In this document: positions 1 through 6,546 of the stretch, piece by piece
Position numbering within the stretch: position 1 is the stretch's first letter
How the letters are laid out: each line of letters opens with the position of its first letter
From: JAZDHV01 sp043810355
GTDB lineage: Archaea; Nanobdellota; Nanobdellia; Woesearchaeales; JAGVYU01
Assembly: GCA_043810355.1 (NCBI GenBank)
Contig: JBDROB010000027.1
Coordinates: forward strand, 1 to 17,375
Reading direction: 5' to 3'
Length of the DNA stretch: 17,375 nucleotides
The notes under the pieces: model-generated
What the model was told of the DNA's origin: nothing
Database searches by the model: none
What the model saw: only the letters and a program-made list of their open reading frames with translations
Program-made: the position numbers and the translations under genes

Positions 1-2615
1 TCTTTCATAGCAGCATGGGATGCAGCCAATCTTGCAATTGGGACCCTATACGGAGAGCAGCTGACATAATTAAGGCCAAGTTTGTGGCAGAATGCTATTG
101 ACTTTGGCTCACCGCCATGCTCACCGCAGATTCCAAGCTTGATATCTTTTCTTACCTTCTGACCTTTTTCAACTGCAATCTGCATCAACTGGCCAACTCC
201 AGTCTGGTCAATGCTCTGAAATGGATCATACTCAAGAATATTCTTCTCAACATATTCTGGCAGGAATTTACCTGCATCATCTCTGGAGAAACCAAATGTC
301 ATCTGCGTGAGGTCATTTGTCCCAAAACTAAAGAACTCTGCTTCAACAGCAATCTCATCAGCTGTGAGAGCTCCTCTTGGAACTTCAATCATTGTCCCAA
401 CCTTATACTCAATCTTTGTATTTGTTGTACCCATGACTTCATCAGCAGTCTTAATGACAATATCCTTAAGCATCTTAAGCTCTTTGACATGGCCAACAAG
501 AGGTATCATGACTTCAGGTATGACATTCTGGCCTTTTTTTATGAGTTCAGCAGCAGCCTCAAACACAGCCCTTGCCTGCATCTCACAGATCTCTGGGAAA
601 GTGATAGCTAATCTGCATCCCCTATGGCCTAACATAGGATTCAATTCATGCAAACTATCAATCTTCTCATTCAATGCATCAATACCAATACCCATCTCTT
701 TTGAGAGCTCAATAATATCTTTCTCTTCTTTTGGCAGGAATTCATGAAGTGGAGGATCTAAGAATCTGATTGTCACTGGAAGACCTTTCATGACTTCAAA
801 TATCCCAATAAAATCTGACCTTTGCATTGGCAATAGTTTAGCCAAGGCTTTCTTCCTTCCTTCAATATCATTTGAAAGTATCATCTCCCTCACAGCCTTA
901 ATCCTGTCTCCTTCAAAAAACATATGTTCTGTCCTGCATAAGCCAATTCCTTCTGCTCCAAAATTACGAGCAACCTGAGAATCATGAGGTGTGTCTGCAT
1001 TTGTCCTTACACGTAATTTTCTGAATTTATCAGACCATTCCATAAGAGTCTGAAAATCGCCACTAAGATCAGGATCAACAACAGCAACTTCACCTTTTAT
1101 CACTTCTCCTGTTGATCCATCTAATGTAATCATTGCTCCTTCTTGCAGAATTAATTTTCCAACTTTCATTGTCTTTTCTTTTTCATTAACTATGACATCT
1201 CCGCATCCAGCTACACAGCATTTGCCCATGCCCCTTGCAACAACTGCTGCATGTGATGTCATTCCACCTCTAGAAGTCAAGATACCTTTTGCAGCATTCA
1301 TGCCTTCAATATCTTCAGGAGAAGTCTCTGTCCTTACAAGAATGACATTTTTCCCTTCTTGAGCCTCGTCATGGGCTTTTTCAGCTGTAAACACAATAGC
1401 TCCAACTGCAGCTCCAGGAGATGCTGGAAGACCTTTTGCAATCACTTCTGCTTCACTTTTTGCAACAGGATCAAGTTGCTTATGAAGAATCTGATCAAGC
1501 TGGTTTGGATCAATCCTTAAGACAGCTGTCTTTTTGTCAATAAATCCTTGTTTTTCCATCTCAACAGCAATTCTCAAAGCAGCATGAACAGTCCTTTTTC
1601 CACTTCTTGTCTGCAAGATGTATAATTTTCCTTCTTGGATTGTGAACTCCATGTCCTGCATATCCTTATAATGGTCTTCAAGCTTTTTTGTATGCTTAAC
1701 AAACTCATTATAACAGGCAGGCATAACTTTTTCAAGCTCTGCAATTGGCAGAGGAGTCCTTATTCCAGCAACTACATCCTCACCCTGGGCATTCATGAGG
1801 AATTCACCATATAACTTATTTTCACCATTAGAAGGATCTCTTGAAAATGCAACTCCTGTCCCAGAAGTGTCTCCCATATTGCCGAAGACCATTGTCTGAA
1901 CATTAACAGCAGTCCCAATCAATCCTTTAATATCATTAAGTCTCCTGTAAGTTTTTGCCCGTGGATTGTTCCAAGAGCTAAAAACTGCGTCAACAGCCAT
2001 CTGCAATTGCTCTCTTGGATATTCTGGAAAAGATTTTCCTTTAGCATCTAATATAGCTTTTTTATACTCTTCAACAACCTTTTTCAGGTCTTCAACATCA
2101 AGATCAGTGTCAAGCTTAACACCTTTGTCTATCTTAACTTTTTCAAGAACTTTTTCAAATTTTGAATGCTCGACTTCCATTACAACATCGCCAAACATCT
2201 GGATAAATCTTCTGTAGGAATCCCATACAAATCTCTCATTATTGGTCTTTTTTATCATGCCTTGAACAGACTTGTCATTCAAGCCTAGGTTCAATACAGT
2301 ATCCATCATACCAGGCATAGATACAGCTGCTCCTGACCTTACAGAAACAAGCATTGGATCTTCAGGATCGCCAAGCTTTTTTTTCATCTTTTTCTCTAAT
2401 TCCTGAAGATTCTCTTCAATCTGATCAAGGACTTCTTTAGGATATTGCTTATTATTCTTATAGTATTCATCACATACTTGAGTTGTGATAGTAAAACCTG
2501 GTGGAATCGGCAAGCCCAAGGCGACCATATCTGCCATATTTGAGCCTTTTCCCCCTAATATATTTTTTCCAATATCTCTTCCTTGTTCAAAACTATAAAC
2601 ATATTTCTTAGACAT
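1..2615 (-). CDS. ppdK: Pyruvate, phosphate dikinase (3' end cut by window edge)
   Basis: This enzyme interconverts pyruvate, ATP and phosphate with PEP, AMP and pyrophosphate in the cytoplasm. I read 871 codons; the family is about 870-900 residues, so only the last few are missing. The start encodes MSKKYVYSF, with GGAGGG at 2625-2630 placed 9 bases upstream. An N-terminal ATP-grasp region (about residues 1-340) is followed by the swivelling phosphohistidine domain with GGMTSHAAVVARGMG, in which the catalytic His is residue 455 (codon 1251-1253). The C-terminal PEP/pyruvate barrel contains GICGEHGGEP with catalytic Cys830 (codon 126-128). The His and Cys spacing is that of PPDK and not of PEP synthase. 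In archaea without a full glycolytic payoff it can serve glycolysis or gluconeogenesis; the direction cannot be read here. No frameshift was seen. Confidence 0.95.
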   Translation of the reverse strand, partial: MSKKYVYSFEQGRDIGKNILGGKGSNMADMVALGLPIPPGFTITTQVCDEYYKNNKQYPKEVLDQIEENLQELEKKMKKKLGDPEDPMLVSVRSGAAVSMPGMMDTVLNLGLNDKSVQGMIKKTNNERFVWDSYRRFIQMFGDVVMEVEHSKFEKVLEKVKIDKGVKLDTDLDVEDLKKVVEEYKKAILDAKGKSFPEYPREQLQMAVDAVFSSWNNPRAKTYRRLNDIKGLIGTAVNVQTMVFGNMGDTSGTGVAFSRDPSNGENKLYGEFLMNAQGEDVVAGIRTPLPIAELEKVMPACYNEFVKHTKKLEDHYKDMQDMEFTIQEGKLYILQTRSGKRTVHAALRIAVEMEKQGFIDKKTAVLRIDPNQLDQILHKQLDPVAKSEAEVIAKGLPASPGAAVGAIVFTAEKAHDEAQEGKNVILVRTETSPEDIEGMNAAKGILTSRGGMTSHAAVVARGMGKCCVAGCGDVIVNEKEKTMKVGKLILQEGAMITLDGSTGEVIKGEVAVVDPDLSGDFQTLMEWSDKFRKLRVRTNADTPHDSQVARNFGAEGIGLCRTEHMFFEGDRIKAVREMILSNDIEGRKKALAKLLPMQRSDFIGIFEVMKGLPVTIRFLDPPLHEFLPKEEKDIIELSKEMGIGIDALNEKIDSLHELNPMLGHRGCRLAITFPEICEMQARAVFEAAAELIKKGQNVIPEVMIPLVGHVKELKMLKDIVIKTADEVMGTTNTKIEYKVGTMIEVPRGALTADEIAVEAEFFSFGTNDLTQMTFGFSRDDAGKFLPEYVEKNILEYDPFQSIDQTGVGQLMQIAVEKGQKVRKDIKLGICGEHGGEPKSIAFCHKLGLNYVSCSPYRVPIARLAASHAAMK

Positions 2616-2673
2616 TTTTATTATCCCTCCAATCAATGGTTTGCAAATTCTATATAGGAAATATAGAACATTT

Positions 2674-2684
2674 CTATATATTTT
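2674..2684 (-). promoter_or_regulatory. TATA box for ppdK
   Basis: Read on the minus strand this is AAAATATATAG, a TATA-like element centred about 64 bases before the ppdK ATG. With the usual archaeal spacing of about 25 bases, transcription would start near 2653 and give a leader of roughly 38 bases containing the GGAGGG ribosome binding site. Confidence 0.5.
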
Positions 2685-2692
2685 AGCATACT

Positions 2693-2711
2693 ATCAGTCC
2701 CTTTGACTGAT
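2693..2711. promoter_or_regulatory. Perfect 7-bp inverted repeat, possible operator
   Basis: ATCAGTC, five bases, then GACTGAT. It lies directly upstream of the ppdK TATA element, in the region shared by the divergent genes. It could be a regulator site or a short hairpin. The position favours an operator, because it is probably upstream of the transcription start. Confidence 0.45.
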
Positions 2712-2731
2712 GGTTCTTGATATAATAGTGT

Positions 2732-2761
2732 TTTATGAAGATTTATAAATGTTTTCATAAA
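2732..2761. promoter_or_regulatory. 8-bp inverted repeat around an AT-rich centre, possible operator
   Basis: TTTATGAA (2732-2739) and TTCATAAA (2754-2761) are perfect inverse complements that flank ATTTATAAAT, itself a palindrome. It lies midway between the divergent ppdK and 55-residue genes, so a protein bound here could affect both. AT-rich sequence makes chance palindromes common, hence the modest confidence. Confidence 0.35.
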
Positions 2762-2798
2762 CGAATTTACTACTGTATAATGATTTAAAAACAAAAGA

Positions 2799-2808
2799 TT
2801 TATATATA
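2799..2808 (+). promoter_or_regulatory. TATA box for the 55-residue gene
   Basis: TTTATATATA preceded by the purine-rich ACAAAAGA, which fits a BRE plus TATA layout. Transcription would start near 2830, about 20 bases before the ATG at 2851. No Shine-Dalgarno sequence is visible in that short leader. Confidence 0.6.
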
Positions 2809-2850
2809 GGTTATTGTTACTCTAAAGTAATTAAATATCATATTTGGTTA

Positions 2851-3018
2851 ATGCTGAAAATGGAAGAAGAAATTGTAATTGAGGAAATCGCTAATAAAGA
2901 AGATTTCATCTTTGATCAGGTCAAAGGGTCACATGGCAAGAAAACAGCTCTTAGTCTTTTGAACAAAAAGCTTGTCGGAAAGCATGAAATGGATGAATTG
3001 TTCTGTGATTGGGATTGA
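2851..3018 (+). CDS. Small acidic hypothetical protein (55 aa)
   Basis: I do not recognise this gene. The frame gives 55 residues beginning MLKMEEEIVIEE and ending ELFCDWD, acidic at both ends with a central KGSHGKKTALSLLNKK segment. No membrane segment or signal peptide is visible. Support for its being real comes from the good TATA box upstream, the clean stop followed by a seven-T run, and plausible codon use. An ATG at 2860 is an alternative start. It is divergent from ppdK across a region with two inverted repeats. The amphipathic helix-rich look would suit a small regulator or adaptor protein, but nothing here proves a function. Confidence 0.5.
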   Translation: MLKMEEEIVIEEIANKEDFIFDQVKGSHGKKTALSLLNKKLVGKHEMDELFCDWD

Positions 3019-3026
3019 TTCTAAGA

Positions 3027-3033
3027 TTTTTTT
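3027..3033 (+). terminator. Oligo-T terminator after the 55-residue gene
   Basis: Seven consecutive T start nine bases after the TGA at 3016-3018, with no stem before them. This is the usual form of archaeal intrinsic termination. Confidence 0.45.
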
Positions 3034-3072
3034 ATATTATATAATAATACACACCCGGTCATTTTCTTTAGA

Positions 3073-3105
3073 TTAAATCATATTCTTTGTATCAAGTTAA
3101 ATCAT
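3073..3105 (+). repeat. Short direct repeat TTAAATCAT
   Basis: TTAAATCAT occurs at 3073-3081 and 3097-3105, 24 bases apart, between the 55-residue gene and the membrane-protein gene. The roughly two-turn spacing would suit a regulator site, but the repeat is short and AT-rich. Confidence 0.25.
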
Positions 3106-3153
3106 CTAGAATAAACTAAATTATAATAGGTATCTAGGTTGTAATAAAGCAAT

Positions 3154-3639
3154 ATGTTTTTATACATCAAATATTTTATTCTTGATATGTTAGATTATAT
3201 TATTACAGCATTTATCAGTTTTTCAGGATTGATAGTAGGCATATTATTGATAAATTTCTCAAAAGAAGAAAGGGATCCTGGGCTAAAATACTTTAAATTA
3301 ATGCAGATCCTCCTGATCACAATCAGCTTTATAATAATCTTTTATTGGTTAAATCTAAATGTAATACTTAATTCTATGATTTCCTTAATAATCTTAATAA
3401 TATTGTTTGGCATAAAACCACAGATGAGAAGCATTTTTGCATATCCTTTTTTAGGAGTGCTGTTTTATCTGTCATATGCAAATAAGGAGATATTCATAAT
3501 CCAATCATCATTGATTTACCTGATAGGATTTCCTACAAGCGCCATATTAGTAAGTTTTGAAAAGAAAGACTGGATTAAGATTATCCTGACCCATATGACA
3601 TTTCTGATTATTGCAATAATATTGTTATTGCTAAGGTAA
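3154..3639 (+). CDS. Small multi-pass membrane protein of unknown function
   Basis: No family is recognised. The 161 residues are almost all hydrophobic, with about five to six membrane helices (roughly residues 15-35, 48-66, 69-87, 92-108, 113-132 and 141-160). The one clear polar loop, FSKEERDPGLKYFK, falls after helix 1 and a GIKPQMRS loop falls mid-protein. A TATA-like TTATAAT at 3119-3126 sits 28-35 bases before this ATG and there is no Shine-Dalgarno sequence, so a leaderless transcript from ATG 3154 is plausible. ATG 3187 is an alternative start at residue 12. The stop lies 48 bases before the PHP gene, so the two may share a transcript. Confidence 0.7.
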   Translation: MFLYIKYFILDMLDYIITAFISFSGLIVGILLINFSKEERDPGLKYFKLMQILLITISFIIIFYWLNLNVILNSMISLIILIILFGIKPQMRSIFAYPFLGVLFYLSYANKEIFIIQSSLIYLIGFPTSAILVSFEKKDWIKIILTHMTFLIIAIILLLLR

Positions 3640-3687
3640 TCAATAAATATAGATGTGATCAGGTCAAGGGCAGGATTGGGAGCAGAA

Positions 3688-4329
3688 ATGAAATTTGACA
3701 TGCATATCCACACAAAATATTCTAGATGCTCTAATCTTGAGCCTGCACAAATATTGAGACAGGCAAAAAAGATCGGATTAGATGGAGTAGGAGTAGTTGA
3801 CCATGGCACATTTAAAGGTCCATTGGCTGTTCTGAAATTGAATAAAGACAAGAATTTCAAAGTCATTGTAGGTGAAGAAGTGTACACAGATAAAGGCCAT
3901 GTCCTTGCATTTAATATCAATGAAGAGATTAAAGATAAAGAATTGATGGTTGTCTTGGATAAGATAAGAGATCAAGGAGGAATTTCAATAGCAGCACACC
4001 CATTTAGGGAATTGCCTCATTTGAGATTCAAGATACCTCTCAAAGAGATTAGCAGAAGAATTGATGCGATAGAAGGCTTAAATGGCAGGGTTATGTTCAA
4101 TCATATCAATATAAAAGCACAGGAAGAGGCAAAAAAACTGAACAAACCAATCACAGGCGGGTCAGACGGGCATTTTTCATATGAGATTGGATCATGCATG
4201 TCAATATTTGAAGGAAGTCTTGAAAAAGCAATCAGATCAAATAAAATACAAGTAGAATCAACTAAATTTTATGGATTCAAAGGATATCTAGGGGGATTAT
4301 CAAGCTTTATCCTCAAAAGAATCCCTTGA
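3688..4329 (+). CDS. PHP-domain metal-dependent phosphoesterase
   Basis: Member of the PHP superfamily (COG0613/COG1387 type), which hydrolyses phosphate esters with a cluster of two to three metal ions. I chose ATG 3688 over GTG 3655 because the protein then starts MKFDMHIHTKYS as the family does, with GGGAG about seven bases upstream. That gives 213 residues. Metal ligands visible are the HxH pair (His6, His8), Asp38-His39, Glu63, His71, His104 in AAHPFR, and Asp160 and His162 in GGSDGH. All family motifs are therefore present, so it should be active. The substrate cannot be inferred; nucleotides, oligoribonucleotides or phosphorylated sugars are all known for relatives. Its 3' end overlaps that of the convergent pgsA-type gene by 17 bases. 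Confidence 0.85.
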   Translation: MKFDMHIHTKYSRCSNLEPAQILRQAKKIGLDGVGVVDHGTFKGPLAVLKLNKDKNFKVIVGEEVYTDKGHVLAFNINEEIKDKELMVVLDKIRDQGGISIAAHPFRELPHLRFKIPLKEISRRIDAIEGLNGRVMFNHINIKAQEEAKKLNKPITGGSDGHFSYEIGSCMSIFEGSLEKAIRSNKIQVESTKFYGFKGYLGGLSSFILKRIP

Positions 4330-4930
4330 CAATATTTCTTCCCCTGTAGATGTAGATTATTCCAGAAATCCAGCTAAGGATGACAGCCAAGACAAGTATA
4401 TAGACTCCAATCTCAAGATTAAGAAGGACTGCAAAGATACCAACCATTTCTGCAACTGTCTTAGATTTACCCCACCAAGAAGCAGATAAGATGACCTTTT
4501 CCTTGTCACAAGACCTTAAACCGATTATAACCATATCCCTCACTATTAGCAAATAGGCAATCCATGCAGGGATTCCAACAGGGTCTCTTCCAATCAGGAA
4601 TACCAAAGCAGATAGGACCAGAAGCTTGTCAGCAAGAGGATCAATCAGCTTTCCAAAATCAGTTATCTGATTTAATTTCCTTGCCAGGTATCCATCAAGA
4701 TGATCAGTCAATGCAATTATCAGGAAAATGAATGCAGCCATAATATTGTTATTGGCTATTGGAAGGAACAATGTGAGGATGAATATTGGTATCAAGATTA
4801 TCCTTGCAATTGTAATCTGATTAGGGATGTTCAGAATATTCCTTGAGGCCTTCATCTTTACATTATCTTTCTTTTTATCGTCTTTTCTCATTCTTCCTGA
4901 TTTTTTCATCTTTTTCTTAATATTTTTCAT
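4313..4930 (-). CDS. pgsA: CDP-alcohol phosphatidyltransferase, PgsA type
   Basis: Membrane enzyme that transfers a headgroup alcohol onto a CDP-lipid and releases CMP. The complete signature D-x2-D-G-x2-A-R-x8-G-x3-D-x3-D is present at Asp76, Asp79, Gly80, Ala83, Arg84, Gly93, Asp97 and Asp101. The leading NIPNQITIARIILIP and the DFGKLIDPLADK context resemble glycerophosphate-using PgsA, so archaetidylglycerophosphate synthesis is the likeliest reaction; inositol phosphate is an alternative. About five to six helices follow. As called it has 205 residues with an unusual Lys-rich first 25; ATG 4853-4855 (residue 26) would give a normal 180-residue enzyme. Neither start has a convincing Shine-Dalgarno sequence. 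It works downstream of the CDP-archaeol synthase encoded nearby. Confidence 0.85.
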   Translation of the reverse strand: MKNIKKKMKKSGRMRKDDKKKDNVKMKASRNILNIPNQITIARIILIPIFILTLFLPIANNNIMAAFIFLIIALTDHLDGYLARKLNQITDFGKLIDPLADKLLVLSALVFLIGRDPVGIPAWIAYLLIVRDMVIIGLRSCDKEKVILSASWWGKSKTVAEMVGIFAVLLNLEIGVYILVLAVILSWISGIIYIYRGRNIVKGFF

Positions 4931-4971
4931 CTTTTCGTTATTGTTTTCGTTTTCTTCCTGTTTTTATTGTC

Positions 4972-4979
4972 TTATATCC
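4972..4979 (-). promoter_or_regulatory. Possible TATA element for pgsA
   Basis: Read on the minus strand this is GATATAAG, centred about 45 bases before the ATG at 4930. It lies on the pgsA side of the structured gap, so pgsA could have its own promoter and not depend on carS transcription. One AT-rich octamer is weak evidence. Confidence 0.3.
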
Positions 4980-4991
4980 TAATTGTATTTA

Positions 4992-5111
4992 TTGAAAATT
5001 CGATCAGAATACCTTGGTCTTTAGGCCAAGGATGTGCTCAGAAATCGGAGATTTCTGGTACGTTATAAATCGCAAAGCGATTTAAAACGAATGATCGAAT
5101 CGAATTTTCAA
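4992..5111. other. Cloverleaf-like structured module (three hairpins closed by a 13-bp stem)
   Basis: TTGAAAATTCGAT (4992-5004) is the exact inverse complement of 5099-5111 and encloses three perfect or near-perfect hairpins. Hairpin 1 is 5012-5031: CCTTGGTC, loop TTTA, GGCCAAGG with one G-T pair. Hairpin 2 is 5039-5057: CAGAAATC, loop GGA, GATTTCTG. Hairpin 3 is 5061-5089: CGTT and TAAATCGC around loop AAA, with one A-A mismatch. Joining segments are 7, 7, 3 and 9 bases. A second register, ATTCGATC (4998-5005) with GATCGAAT (5093-5100), can replace the inner part of the closing stem. It lies in the gap between two minus-strand genes. It could be a structured RNA, a leader element of pgsA or a palindromic repeat element; the sense strand is unknown. 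Confidence 0.65.
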
Positions 5112-5139
5112 CGCTAAAAAATGCTTTGATTTTTTTGCG
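5112..5139. repeat. AT-rich hairpin of the structured gap
   Basis: CGC, a T-T mismatch, AAAAAAT, loop GCTTTG, ATTTTTT, then GCG. It starts on the base after the cloverleaf module ends. Its T-rich arm on either strand could terminate transcription, so this may be a terminator rather than part of a larger fold. Confidence 0.5.
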
Positions 5140-5171
5140 CACCAGAAATTTGCTAAGCAAATTTCTCAGTG
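5140..5171. repeat. 10-bp hairpin of the structured gap
   Basis: AGAAATTTGC (5144-5153), loop TAA, GCAAATTTCT (5157-5166), with a further CAC/GTG clamp (5140-5142 and 5169-5171) after a small internal loop. Its CAGAAAT side matches that of hairpin 2 in the neighbouring cloverleaf, so the hairpins may share an origin. Confidence 0.6.
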
Positions 5172-5175
5172 TCCC

Positions 5176-5262
5176 AAACATTTGCTGACAATAATGCGAA
5201 GCTTAATACCTCACACTTTAGTGTGAGGATAAGCTGAGCTAATAAATATTCAGCAAATTTTT
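5176..5262. other. Second structured module: long-range stem enclosing a two-part hairpin
   Basis: ATTTGCTGA (5180-5188) pairs with TCAGCAAAT (5250-5258). One mismatch further out, AAA (5176-5178) pairs with TTT (5260-5262). Inside is a hairpin at 5200-5235: AGCTTA and TAAGCT around CCTCACAC, loop TTTA, GTGTGAGG. The inner 8-bp stem and TTTA loop copy the geometry of hairpin 1 in the first module. It begins 24 bases after the stop of the lipid-kinase gene when read on the minus strand, so it could also shape that transcript's 3' end. Confidence 0.6.
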
Positions 5263-5285
5263 GTTACTAATTTGTGAATTATAAC

Positions 5286-5864
5286 TCATATATAGAGCAT
5301 TAAGTAAATTATTTGGCCAGCAAGTCCTGTCATAAGAGGGACAATCAGATTGTCATCGAGCTTATGGACTGACAGTTCTGTAAAAGTGGCTACTAATGCC
5401 ATAGGAATTATAATAAGTATTTTCGGCAAGATTATGACCCCTACAATCAGGTTAGTGATCAAGGCAGAGATACTTCCAACATAAGTCTTATTCCTGAACA
5501 ATTTTGGCCCTCCAAACTTTTTCCCCATAAGGGCAGCTGCAGCATCACTAAGGATTGCCATTGCAAGCGCAGCCAATGCAATATTATAATCATAAAACTT
5601 GAAAATTATCAAAGTAGCAATCAGGCCCATGATTAATGCATTGAACTTGTCTTTTTCCTTGGTCCTCATGAAATGATGATATATAGGGATCTTCCAGTTG
5701 AGCTCAATCCTCAGATAATCCAGAATTATGAAAGCGATGAGTGCAATAAATATTGCCAGGAGAATAGATTCAATCTCAAACCTGTTTTTTATCGACAGTC
5801 CAATGATGATTATGACAGCGCCAAGTAAAAAATGAATTGATTTTCTTAATATTTCCTTTAACAT
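5286..5864 (-). CDS. CTP-dependent lipid kinase, SEC59/DGK1 family (dolichol kinase-like)
   Basis: Integral membrane protein of the COG0170 family, which includes dolichol kinase Sec59 and the CTP-dependent diacylglycerol kinase Dgk1. It phosphorylates a lipid alcohol with CTP. The 192 residues hold about six helices. The conserved cytidine-side block is SDAAAALMGKKFGGPK (Asp107, GKKFG 114-118) followed by NKTYVGS (126-131). The second family block is near Glu163 with KLDDNLIVPL at 168-177. Start ATG 5862-5864 follows GGTGA, which contains the carS stop, four bases upstream; the two genes are surely co-transcribed. In archaea a dolichol kinase would supply the lipid carrier for N-glycans. A diacylglycerol or archaeol kinase role cannot be excluded from sequence. 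Confidence 0.75.
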   Translation of the reverse strand: MLKEILRKSIHFLLGAVIIIIGLSIKNRFEIESILLAIFIALIAFIILDYLRIELNWKIPIYHHFMRTKEKDKFNALIMGLIATLIIFKFYDYNIALAALAMAILSDAAAALMGKKFGGPKLFRNKTYVGSISALITNLIVGVIILPKILIIIPMALVATFTELSVHKLDDNLIVPLMTGLAGQIIYLMLYI

Positions 5865-5868
5865 ATTT

Positions 5869-6417
5869 TCACCACTTTTCTTTTCTTATCTTGAGATAAT
5901 ATGCCAAATGATTGACAACAACATGCAATACTAAGCTGATAATAAGAATAGTTATTAATAAATCTATTGGTGGAACCATAATAATAGATATAAATATTAG
6001 AGCGCCAATTATGAAGTCAAGCTGATCAAAAGGAAAGAACCTCTTGCCTGGTTTGATAGAAAGTCTTCTCTTGACAAAGCTTTTTGAAAAATCACCAACC
6101 AAAGCACCAAGACCTAGGAGAAATCCTATCATTAGCCAAGAATTATAGCCAATAATGCTTATTGATGAGAAAAACAGGCTGTTTTTTAGCAGGAATTGTA
6201 CATATGCAATGATCAGAGCAAAGACAACCCCAAAGAACAGGCCTCTCCAAGTCTTATTTTTACCTAGCAAAGGCTTTCCTCCAAATTTAATGTTGAAATC
6301 AATAGGATAATCCAGGAGATTAGTGAATCTTCTGACAATGACAGGAGCCATATTGGCAAAATATGCTGGAAGCATAAAATAGACTGAAGACAATATCAAA
6401 TTTGTTATATTGATCAT
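5869..6417 (-). CDS. carS: CDP-archaeol synthase
   Basis: CarS (DUF46, related to CdsA) makes CDP-archaeol from unsaturated archaetidic acid and CTP in the membrane. The 182 residues show the family landmarks in order: PAYFANMAPV near the N-terminus, KFGGKPLLGKNKTWRG at 44-59, then GALVGDFSKSFVKRR (104-118) and IKPGKRFFPFDQLDF (121-135), the acidic and basic catalytic segment. Four to five helices surround these. It is first in a minus-strand series with the lipid kinase and pgsA, and its TGA is 4 bases from the kinase ATG. A TATA-like TTTATAAT (6437-6444) sits about 24 bases before the ATG with no Shine-Dalgarno sequence, so the mRNA may be leaderless. This gene is the best single sign that the window is archaeal. 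Confidence 0.92.
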   Translation of the reverse strand: MINITNLILSSVYFMLPAYFANMAPVIVRRFTNLLDYPIDFNIKFGGKPLLGKNKTWRGLFFGVVFALIIAYVQFLLKNSLFFSSISIIGYNSWLMIGFLLGLGALVGDFSKSFVKRRLSIKPGKRFFPFDQLDFIIGALIFISIIMVPPIDLLITILIISLVLHVVVNHLAYYLKIRKEKW

Positions 6418-6436
6418 AACACGTCTTATATTTCTT

Positions 6437-6444
6437 ATTATAAA
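6437..6444 (-). promoter_or_regulatory. TATA box for carS
   Basis: Read on the minus strand this is TTTATAAT within an AT-rich tract, centred about 24 bases before the carS ATG at 6417. That spacing puts the transcription start at or next to the start codon. Confidence 0.5.
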
Positions 6445-6495
6445 TATTTTACTAAAAGTCAGGACCTTTTCCAGAATCCATCCAATTATTCACTC

Positions 6496-6505
6496 TAATA
6501 TATAC
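6496..6505 (+). promoter_or_regulatory. TATA element for the glycosyltransferase pair
   Basis: TAATATATAC lies 42-51 bases before the GT2 ATG at 6547. It faces away from the carS promoter, so the 129-base gap holds two divergent promoters. The expected leader is about 20 bases. Confidence 0.4.
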
Positions 6506-6546
6506 AATTTTTTAAACTCAAAGATATTAGGGCATAAAGAAGGCAA

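Noticed and set aside
117..978. Plus-strand frames opposite ppdK
   Set aside because: They are the antisense of conserved PPDK sequence including its catalytic cysteine region.
3516..3920. Minus-strand frame opposite the membrane protein and PHP genes
   Set aside because: It is antisense to both genes, and the plus-strand PHP protein has all its metal-binding motifs.
4992..5111. Cloverleaf as a tRNA gene
   Set aside because: The closing stem is 13 bp, and loops are 3-4 bases with no anticodon loop, T-loop or CCA-type end.
4992..5262. Inverted repeats as the ends of an insertion sequence
   Set aside because: There is no transposase frame between them and no flanking target duplication that I could see; the interior consists of hairpins.
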